Positions 1 through 5,258 of a DNA stretch of 5,650 nucleotides are shown one piece after another; the first letter of the stretch is position 1, and each line of letters begins with the position of its first letter. The notes under the pieces were generated by a model that saw nothing but the letters and a program-made list of their open reading frames with translations, ran no database searches and was not told where the DNA came from. Both the position numbers and the translations under genes were made by a program. Origin of the DNA: Candidatus Omnitrophota bacterium (GTDB taxonomy: Bacteria > Omnitrophota > Gorgyraeia > 2-02-FULL-51-18); assembly GCA_023247955.1 (NCBI GenBank), contig JAHFFL010000083.1, positions 1 to 5,650 on the forward strand. The letters are read 5' to 3'.

Positions 1-45
1 GCGGACTGTTTTTCTAAATACTTATTGATGTCCAAAACACTTGGG

Positions 46-113
46 GCACCAGAGACCGGAGCACCAGAACACCAGAAAAATTATCCTGGTGTCCGGTGCC
101 TGGTGCCTGGTGC
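46..113. repeat. Imperfect palindrome built from CACCAG/CTGGTG units, downstream of xseB
   Basis: Two arms (46-75 and 86-113) are imperfect reverse complements around a 10-base A/T-rich loop. The left arm has three CACCAG units (47-52, 62-67, 70-75) and the right arm three CTGGTG units (86-91, 100-105, 107-112). It begins 6 bases past the xseB stop codon, so the transcript end could fold into a long hairpin. No U-run follows on the minus strand, so it is not a textbook intrinsic terminator, although it could protect the mRNA 3' end. It resembles degenerate intergenic repeats I recall from uncultured bacterial genomes; that origin is inference. The remaining bases of 1-118 hold nothing else I can support. 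Confidence 0.7.
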
Positions 114-118
114 TCTCT

Positions 119-376
119 CTATTTTTTCTTTTTTGGTTTTGTTTCCGCCGCTTCTTCAAACGGGACGGCCTTGAATTTTCCGGCATTGGTTTTCATCAGC
201 ACTTCCACTTTTTTTTCGGCTTCACCGAGCCGTTTGGAGCAGATGTCAGCCATGCGCACCCCTTCTTCGTAGGATTTGAGCGCCTCTTCCAGGGACAGCT
301 CGCCATTTTCCAGGTTTTCGACCACGGCTTCCAGTTTTTTGAGTGCCACTTCGAAAGCGATTTCCTTACTTTCCAT
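119..376 (-). CDS. xseB: Exodeoxyribonuclease VII small subunit
   Basis: This is the small, non-catalytic subunit of exonuclease VII, which with XseA degrades single-stranded DNA into oligonucleotides in the cytoplasm. The 85-residue product has the family length and pattern: an N-terminal FEVALKKLEAVVENLENGEL segment (about residues 8-27), then LSLEEALKSYEEGV (27-40), and a second helix with LGEAEKKVEVL (50-60), which together fit the helical hairpin that packs on the large subunit. The tail is low-complexity and basic, ending KPKKKK. The ATG at 376 lies one base after the xseA stop; its ribosome site GGGAGG sits inside the last xseA codons, 5 bases from the ATG, so translation is probably coupled to xseA. 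It is the last gene before a palindrome-bearing gap. Identity is firm. Confidence 0.95.
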   Translation of the reverse strand: MESKEIAFEVALKKLEAVVENLENGELSLEEALKSYEEGVRMADICSKRLGEAEKKVEVLMKTNAGKFKAVPFEEAAETKPKKKK

Positions 377-377
377 A

Positions 378-1682
378 CTAACCTCCCGTTTCTCTGACTT
401 CGCTGATGAAATACCCTTGACTGAGTTTGGTCTTCACGCAGTCACCTGGTTGAAGCGATCCCGAAGATACGACAAGTTTTTCCTCCGGAAGCTTGAGTGA
501 AAGACTGAACCCTCTTTTCAAAACCGACAGCGGCCCAAGCGCCTCGAGCTTTCCGGCTATCGCGATTAAATTTTCTTTTTTAAAACGCAGCGCCGTCTGG
601 ACGCGCGTCGCCAGGGCCCTCACCAGCTCATCCACACGCTGGGACTGGGTCTCAAAATAAGAGAGCGGGTCTTTGAGTCCGCGGCTGGATAAAAGACCCT
701 GCAAGGTCTGGCGCAGCAATTTGATTTTGGATAAAAATGCCTGGATTACTCGAATCTTCAGCTCGTCTATCCTTACAACCAAATCTTCTTTGGCGGGCAG
801 CACGATCTCGGCGGCGGCCGAAGGTGTTGCCGCCCGCAGGTCCGCGACAAAATCGGCGATCGTGAAATCCACCTCATGCCCCACGGCCGAGATGACCGGA
901 ATCTTTGAATTAAAAATGGCACGCGCCACGATTTCCTCGTTAAACGCCCACAGGTCCTCGAGACTTCCCCCGCCGCGGCCCGCGATCAACACCTCGGCGG
1001 CATCCCACCGGTTAAAATCCTCAATCGCCTCGGCGATGGACGCCGCAGCGCCGTTTCCCTGCACCTGCACCGGATAAATCAAAAGATGGGACTCCCTGAA
1101 CCGCCGGTCCAACACATGCAGGATGTCTTTAAGCGCCGCGCCGTCAATCGAAGTGATGATCCCGATTCTTTTGGGCAAAAAGGGGATTTCTTTTTTATGA
1201 GCGTGGTCAAATAAACCCTCGGCGCGGAGTCTTTCTTTGAGTTGTTCAAAACGAAGTCCAAGTGCGCCGATCCCCTTGGGCTCAATGCGCTCCACATAAA
1301 GCTGGACCTGCCCACGCTGAGCGTAGACGCTCACGCGGCCGAAGCAGACAACCTTGAGGCCATCCTGCATCTCGAACGAAACCGACCGGTTCTCGCGGCT
1401 GAACATCACGCACTGAATCTGCGCCGACTCGTCCTTCAGTGAAAAGTATCGATGGCCCGAAGTGTGGCACTTGAACCCGGTGAGCTCGCCCTCGACCCAC
1501 ACGCCCGTAAATCGCTCTTCCAAAACAAAACGGATGTTCCGCGTAATATCCGAAACCGAAAATACCTGCCGCTCAGTCTCTAGCATAAGCTCAGTCCTAG
1601 CAAATGGCTTCTCCTGCAGGCGAACCATTATCCTCGCCTCTTGGCGCGGGGCCTGGCTCGCATTGTCCTCGCCCGGACGCAT
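378..1682 (-). CDS. xseA: Exodeoxyribonuclease VII large subunit
   Basis: This is the catalytic subunit of exonuclease VII, a metal-independent single-strand DNA exonuclease. Of 434 residues (family about 400-460), roughly 40-140 form the N-terminal OB-fold (FSVSDITRNI at 41-50, VWVEGEL at 61-67). The catalytic domain follows, with RGGGS at 236-240, AVGHEVDFTIADFVADLRAATPS from about 266 to 288 (GHE 268-270, D272, D281, R283), then a long helical region and the C-terminal LKRGFSL motif at 388-394. The ATG at 1682 has a strong GGAGGGG site 6 bases upstream. Two other starts are credible: M19 (ATG at 1628, AGAGG upstream) and M33 (ATG at 1586, AGGA 8 bases upstream). M33 best fits the usual family N-terminus, since residues 1-32 look unrelated to the family and part of their DNA is an inverted copy of the adjacent intergenic repeat. 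The function call does not depend on the start. Confidence 0.96.
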   Translation of the reverse strand: MRPGEDNASQAPRQEARIMVRLQEKPFARTELMLETERQVFSVSDITRNIRFVLEERFTGVWVEGELTGFKCHTSGHRYFSLKDESAQIQCVMFSRENRSVSFEMQDGLKVVCFGRVSVYAQRGQVQLYVERIEPKGIGALGLRFEQLKERLRAEGLFDHAHKKEIPFLPKRIGIITSIDGAALKDILHVLDRRFRESHLLIYPVQVQGNGAAASIAEAIEDFNRWDAAEVLIAGRGGGSLEDLWAFNEEIVARAIFNSKIPVISAVGHEVDFTIADFVADLRAATPSAAAEIVLPAKEDLVVRIDELKIRVIQAFLSKIKLLRQTLQGLLSSRGLKDPLSYFETQSQRVDELVRALATRVQTALRFKKENLIAIAGKLEALGPLSVLKRGFSLSLKLPEEKLVVSSGSLQPGDCVKTKLSQGYFISEVRETGG

Positions 1683-1809
1683 GATTTTCCCCTCCGAGGA
1701 AAATACATGCTCATAGTCTCGGCTCGCGTGTGTTTAAAGAATAAATAGGTCTCCATGGCGCTCGCCTCGCCTGTGCCGTGCTCGGACAAAGCTCGCCACC
1801 CGCGCCAAG
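1640..1809. repeat. GC-rich inverted repeat spanning the xseA 5' end and intergenic DNA
   Basis: Arms at 1640-1676 and 1775-1809 are reverse complements. The outer 11 bases match perfectly (CTTGGCGCGGG at 1640-1650 against CCCGCGCCAAG at 1799-1809). The match then continues through TGGC, GC, TTGTCC, GC and CGG blocks with a few mismatches and one 3-base insertion, about 28 of 34 aligned positions by eye. About 98 bases separate the arms. The left arm lies inside the annotated xseA reading frame, roughly codons 3-15. It looks like a foldback element or two opposed copies of a dispersed repeat; which one is inference. No transposase is nearby. Confidence 0.65.
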
Positions 1810-1823
1810 TGGCTTGAGTGTCA

Positions 1824-2014
1824 ATGCCCCGTCTCGTTTATTTGCCTTCCATTGGTCCGGGCTTGTGGCTTGTTTGGTCAAATGCCCCGGGAGACGGCAA
1901 AATAAAAACTGTCCGAGGCGCGCCTAGCGCCGAGTTTTTTTATTTTGCCGAGGGGCTCCCGGCATTTACCAAACAAGCCACAGGACCTGGAAGGCAAAGA
2001 AATGAGAGGGGACA
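1824..2014. repeat. About 190-bp long imperfect palindrome (foldback or MITE-like) between ymdB and xseA
   Basis: The left arm (1824-1910) and right arm (1933-2014) pair almost throughout. There is a perfect 10-bp block (1841-1850 with 1989-1998), a perfect 15-bp block (1864-1878 with 1968-1982), GGTCC/GGACC, AAATGCC/GGCATTT and an A/T block ending in AAAACT/AGTTTT. Outside these, ATG-CCCC-TCTC-TTT at 1824-1839 pairs imperfectly with 1999-2014. The centre holds a small GGCGC/GCGCC hairpin (1917-1921, 1927-1931), followed by a T-run on either strand, so it is terminator-like in both directions. An 8-bp inverted pair, CTTGAGTG (1813-1820) and CACTCAAG (2043-2050), flanks the structure; the right copy is the end of the metallophosphoesterase gene. 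No reading frame in it looks real. With the neighbouring repeat it accounts for most of the gene-free 1683-2041 stretch. Confidence 0.8.
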
Positions 2015-2041
2015 TAGGGTGGGGCAGAACTCGTTTGCCCA

Positions 2042-2833
2042 TCACTCAAGGTTTCTCTGTACGCGTTCGATGGCCAGCGCTTTGCCGGTTCGCTCGTCCA
2101 CCGAGATAATTGCGCCGCAAAGTTTGACGTCGTTTTGCGCGACTTCCTTGCGCGCGTTGATCTGCGTCAAAAACTTTTCGAGGATGGGCTGTTTCTCCGC
2201 GCCGATAATCGAGTCATACGGCCCCGTCATGCCGAGGTCGGTCAGGCAGGCGGTTCCTTTCTTCGTGACCCGTTCGTCGGCGGTCTGGATATGCGTGTGC
2301 GTTCCAACCACCGCCGAGACGCGGCCGTCGAGATACCACGAAATCGCCGCCTTCTCGCTGGTCGCCTCGGCGTGCATGTCGACCAGGATCACCGACGCGC
2401 CCTGTTTTTTTAACTTTTCGATTTCCTCATCCGCGGCGAGAAAGGGAGAGCTGAAGTGGTACCGCATGAACACCTGGCCAGCCACGTGCAAGACCCCTAT
2501 CTTGGTCCCCCTGCATTCGACCAGGCAGGAACCTGCACTCGCGAGGCCTTTGGGAAAATTCGCGGGACGCACGACACGCGGCTCGCGCTTCGCATAGTCC
2601 TCGATTTCCTTTCTCTTGTCAAAGAAGTGATCACCGCCGGTAAGCACATCACAGCCGTTTTGAAAAAGCTCACGCGCGACACCTTCGGTAAGTCCCGCGC
2701 CGCCAGCTGAATTTTCGGCGTTGCATACCACAAAATCGACCAAGCCCTCTTTTTTCATGCGCGGTACAAAAACTTCCACCGCCTTTCTTCCGGGTTCGCC
2801 GTAAGTGTCCCCGATCATTAAGATCTTAAGCAT
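2042..2833 (-). CDS. ymdB: YmdB-type metallophosphoesterase (TIGR00282-like)
   Basis: The 263-residue protein is a calcineurin-like dimetal phosphoesterase of the Bacillus subtilis YmdB family (unrelated to the E. coli macrodomain protein of that name), whose studied member hydrolyses 2',3'-cyclic nucleotides. Family length is about 260. Visible motifs: GDTYGEPGR at 8-16 (metal ligand D9), NAENSAGG at 38-45 (E40, N41), LTGGDHFFD at 64-72 (H69), VDMHAEATSEK at 151-161 (H154) and GTHTHIQT at 177-184 (H179, H181). The usual Asn of the TxGNH motif is Asp68 here, a conspicuous change in a metal-binding position. The ATG at 2833 has AAGGA 5 bases upstream. The gene follows rny after an 80-base repeat-filled gap, which fits the common rny-ymdB linkage. 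Cyclic-nucleotide activity in this organism is inferred from the family. Confidence 0.95.
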   Translation of the reverse strand: MLKILMIGDTYGEPGRKAVEVFVPRMKKEGLVDFVVCNAENSAGGAGLTEGVARELFQNGCDVLTGGDHFFDKRKEIEDYAKREPRVVRPANFPKGLASAGSCLVECRGTKIGVLHVAGQVFMRYHFSSPFLAADEEIEKLKKQGASVILVDMHAEATSEKAAISWYLDGRVSAVVGTHTHIQTADERVTKKGTACLTDLGMTGPYDSIIGAEKQPILEKFLTQINARKEVAQNDVKLCGAIISVDERTGKALAIERVQRNLE

Positions 2834-2842
2834 ATTTATCCT

Positions 2843-2907
2843 TAAATTCGAAATTCGAATATCGAAGCCCTAAACAAACTCCAAATCCAAAATTCAAATG
2901 ACCGAAA
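2843..2907. repeat. AT-rich AATTCGAA-type intergenic repeat between rny and ymdB
   Basis: This low-GC stretch in an otherwise GC-rich coding block contains AATTCGAA-like units (TTCGAA at 2847-2852, palindromic ATTCGAAT at 2853-2860, ATCGAA at 2861-2866), then CCAAATCCAAAATTCAAAT-like sequence. It resembles short AT-rich degenerate repeats I recall in many uncultured-bacterial intergenic regions; I could not search for other copies. It fills most of the gap and ends at the AAGGA ribosome site of the ymdB-like gene. I found no convincing promoter in it and no terminator. Confidence 0.6.
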
Positions 2908-2913
2908 TGCGTG

Positions 2914-4485
2914 TTACTTCGCCACGTCTTCCACGCGCGTCTCGCGGATCACGGTGACCTTGATCTGTCCAGGGAATTGCAGCGTGCCTTCTATCTTTTT
3001 TGAAATCTCCCGCGCCAGCGCCGGAAGCGCCTCCTCCGGCACGCGTTCCGGCTTCACGATCACGCGAATCTCATGGCCCCCCTGGATCGCGTAGGACTTC
3101 TCGACGCCGGGATGCTTGTCGGCGACTTCCTCAAGCTGGGTGAGACGCTTCACGTAATTTTCCAGGCTCTCGCGCCTGGCGCCGGGACGGGCCGCGCTCA
3201 CGGCATCGGCCGCCTGCACCAGCATCGGCCAAACGGATTTTATCTCAATGTCTTCGTGATGCGCCTCAATCCCGTGGATGACGTCGGGGTGTTCGCCGTA
3301 GCGTCTGGCAAATTCGCCTCCGATCAGCGCATGAGGGCCTTCGACTTCGTGGCTTACCGCTTTGCCGATGTCGTGAAGAAGCCCTGCACGGCGCGCGAAC
3401 ACCGGATCAAGTCCCATTTCACCCGCGATGACATTCATCAGATACGCCACTTCAAGTGAGTGGTCCAGGACATTCTGCCCATAACTCGAGCGGTAACGCA
3501 GACGGCCGAGAAGCTTCACAAGCTCCGGATGCATGTGGTTTAAATTGGCTTCCTCGAGCGCTTTTTCGCCCTCTGTTTTCAGCACCATCTCCATATTTTT
3601 TTTGGTCTTTTGCACGACTTCCTCGATGCGCGCGGGCTGGATGCGGCCGTCTTTGACCAGTTCGTCGAGCGCAATCCTCGCAACTTCCCGGCGCACGCCG
3701 TCAAACGCCGACAGCGTCACCACCGACGGCGTGTCGTCAATCACAACATCCACGCCGGTAAGCGTCTCAAAGGTCTTGATGTTCCTGCCGTCCTTTCCGA
3801 TAATCCGCCCTTTCATTTCCTCGCTCGGAAGCCGGACCACTGTGACCGTCGAATCCACCGTGTGCGCCGCGGCGCAGCGCTGCATCGCAAGACTCAAAAT
3901 CTTCTTGGCTTTTCGGTCCGCTTCCTTTTCGGCTCCCTCTTCGATTTCCCGAATCAACCGGCCCGCGTCGCTTCGGATATCGATCTCCATGCGTTTTAGA
4001 AGTTCTTTCTTCGCTTCCTCCGCGTCGAGTCCCGAAATGTTTTGAAGTAGGCGACGCTCTTCCTCAATCGACAGCTCGAGCACCTTTTCCTTATCCGCGA
4101 GGGACTTTTCTTTCAGCGTCGCCTCTTGCAGTTTAAAAAGGGCTTCTCTTTCCTTTTTATCGAGGTCCTGGAGCCGCCGGTCCGCTATATTTTCCTTGTG
4201 GCCCAAAACCTTCTCTAAGTTCTCGAGATCACGCTTGGTCTGGGCAATCTTGTTTTCGAAATCAGTCTGCACGGCCGCCAAATACTGTTTGCTGCTTTTG
4301 TCCGCCTGCCTTTGAACGGCTTCGGCTTCGCGCTTGGCCGTCACGAGGATCTCACGGGCCTTGGACTCGGCCGTGCGGATCAGCCGTTCGGCAAAACGCT
4401 TGCGAACAAAAAACCCGAGTCCAAAAGCTCCAGCCGCCGCGAGGACCGCGAACACACCGAAAATGATCATCGAATCCATCCCCAT
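2914..4485 (-). CDS. rny: Ribonuclease Y (endoribonuclease, KH and HD domains)
   Basis: This is a membrane-anchored endoribonuclease that initiates mRNA decay and processing. The 523-residue protein has full family architecture: an N-terminal transmembrane helix (about 6-27) followed by basic residues, a long charged coiled coil (about 30-200), and a KH domain with GRIIGKDGRNIKTFE at 226-240 (GKDG loop 230-233). The HD domain carries its metal ligands: H342, H371-D372 in LLHDIGKA, H409/H410 in EAHHED, and D427 in ADAVSAARPGARRE. The C-terminal region has the family IQGGHEIRVIVKPE pattern (467-480). The ATG at 4485 comes three bases after the cyclo-ligase stop and in the same frame. Its GGAG ribosome site overlaps the upstream gene's last codons, 6 bases from the ATG, suggesting coupling. 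M3 and M6 are possible alternative starts. No key residue appears to be missing. Confidence 0.98.
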   Translation of the reverse strand: MGMDSMIIFGVFAVLAAAGAFGLGFFVRKRFAERLIRTAESKAREILVTAKREAEAVQRQADKSSKQYLAAVQTDFENKIAQTKRDLENLEKVLGHKENIADRRLQDLDKKEREALFKLQEATLKEKSLADKEKVLELSIEEERRLLQNISGLDAEEAKKELLKRMEIDIRSDAGRLIREIEEGAEKEADRKAKKILSLAMQRCAAAHTVDSTVTVVRLPSEEMKGRIIGKDGRNIKTFETLTGVDVVIDDTPSVVTLSAFDGVRREVARIALDELVKDGRIQPARIEEVVQKTKKNMEMVLKTEGEKALEEANLNHMHPELVKLLGRLRYRSSYGQNVLDHSLEVAYLMNVIAGEMGLDPVFARRAGLLHDIGKAVSHEVEGPHALIGGEFARRYGEHPDVIHGIEAHHEDIEIKSVWPMLVQAADAVSAARPGARRESLENYVKRLTQLEEVADKHPGVEKSYAIQGGHEIRVIVKPERVPEEALPALAREISKKIEGTLQFPGQIKVTVIRETRVEDVAK

Positions 4486-4488
4486 ACC

Positions 4489-5040
4489 TTACTCCGTCAG
4501 TACCAGATCCAGACGCACGTCCTTCGCGTCGACCGGCACCGTATCCACCACTTGAAATCCATAAGCCAACCCCACCTTTTGTACACCGGGCTTCAGCGTT
4601 TTTAAAAAATGATCGTAAAAACCTCTGCCGCGGCCGAGCCGGTTATTTTGTTTGTCAAAAACTAGTCCCGGCACCACCACCAAATCCACCTCAGTCACAT
4701 CCACCAAAGTTGATCGATCCGGCGCCGGCTCGAGAATCCCATAATTGTTTTTCTCGAGAGCCCGGTGATCACGTGCCTCGTACAAGCGAAGCTCGGTCGT
4801 CGCTGCATCACAGCGTGGCAAAACCACTCTTTTTCCGATAGCCAAGGCCTTGTCCACCATGAAAGAGGTGTCCACTTCCTTCGGCATCGATAGATAAAAA
4901 CACACGCAACGCGCTTGTTTGAAAGCCGCGAGACCGAACAGTTTTTCCCCAATGACCCGGCTTTTTTCTAATCGCTCGTTGGAAGACTGGTTTTCAAGAA
5001 GCGTCTTGATGCGGCGTCTGAGGTCGTCCTTAGAAGGCAC
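4489..5040 (-). CDS. ygfA: 5-formyltetrahydrofolate cyclo-ligase
   Basis: The enzyme converts 5-formyltetrahydrofolate to 5,10-methenyltetrahydrofolate using ATP, returning a storage or inhibitory folate to one-carbon metabolism in the cytoplasm. The 183 residues match the family length and show its motifs in order: KDDLRRRIK (4-12), FYLSMPKEVDT (48-58), NYGILEP (99-105), DLVVVPGLVFD (119-129), the phosphate-binding RLGRGRGFYD (134-143), GLAYGFQ (157-163) and LDLVLTE at the C-terminus. The start is GTG at 5040: an in-frame TAG lies a few codons upstream and the next Met is residue 52, inside the fold, so no other start fits. Its ribosome site is weak (AGTAGG about 12 bases away), unlike the other genes of the block. 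It is the first gene of the block and is likely transcribed from the promoter at 5116-5144. Confidence 0.95.
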   Translation of the reverse strand: MPSKDDLRRRIKTLLENQSSNERLEKSRVIGEKLFGLAAFKQARCVCFYLSMPKEVDTSFMVDKALAIGKRVVLPRCDAATTELRLYEARDHRALEKNNYGILEPAPDRSTLVDVTEVDLVVVPGLVFDKQNNRLGRGRGFYDHFLKTLKPGVQKVGLAYGFQVVDTVPVDAKDVRLDLVLTE

Positions 5041-5115
5041 GATGTACTATAACCTACTGATAAATATTGACTTAAACTATTCCAGTGAGTGAAAAATTAC
5101 CGAGTATTGGTCCTG

Positions 5116-5144
5116 ATTATAACACATGAAGTTACACCCGACAA
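5116..5144 (-). promoter_or_regulatory. Sigma70-type promoter for the cyclo-ligase/rny block
   Basis: Read on the minus strand: -35 TTGTCG (5139-5144), a 17-base spacer, and a perfect -10 TATAAT (5116-5121) preceded by TGT, giving an extended -10. Transcription should start near 5108-5109, leaving a leader of about 68 bases before the GTG at 5040. It is the best promoter match I noticed in the window and is correctly placed for the five-gene block. I saw no recognisable riboswitch or attenuator in the leader. Confidence 0.75.
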
Positions 5145-5166
5145 CCCCCTTAGGAGAGAACATCTA

Positions 5167-5195
5167 TTGATAAATGACCGCTCATTGGGTAAACT
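5167..5195 (+). promoter_or_regulatory. Candidate sigma70-type promoter for the plus-strand secreted-protein gene
   Basis: TTGATA (5167-5172) and TAAACT (5190-5195) are separated by 17 bases. The -35 matches consensus at 5 of 6 positions and the -10 at 4 of 6. The start would be near 5202, about 57 bases before the ATG at 5259. It stands back to back with the minus-strand promoter, with about 22 bases between the two -35 boxes. Moderate match only. Confidence 0.4.
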
Positions 5196-5258
5196 TGAAG
5201 TAGGGACTATGGACAAAAGAAATTCTTAAGTGAAGAAGTCAGAAACAGTGAGGTAGTT

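Noticed and set aside
46..113. CACCAG units as a CRISPR or tandem array
   Set aside because: Units are 6 bases with no regular spacers and are inverted between arms, which fits a hairpin and not an array.
41..397. 118-codon plus-strand open frame opposite xseB
   Set aside because: Phe/His-rich antisense of the Lys/Glu-rich xseB; its first part is the CACCAG palindrome.
1819..1824. Perfect minus-strand -35 TTGACA upstream of xseA
   Set aside because: No -10-like hexamer lies 15-19 bases downstream; the following DNA is GC-rich repeat.
1818..2597. 259-codon plus-strand open frame
   Set aside because: It runs antisense through the ymdB-like gene and the palindrome, has no plausible ribosome site or recognisable domain, and the opposite strand is a clear family member.
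3533..4045. 170-codon plus-strand open frame opposite rny
   Set aside because: Ser-rich composition typical of the antisense of a GC-rich coiled-coil/KH gene; rny on the other strand is unambiguous.
5041..5258. 6S RNA gene next to the cyclo-ligase
   Set aside because: 6S RNA often sits beside this gene, so I looked, but there is no long bulged hairpin, and the promoters here point into the two flanking coding genes.
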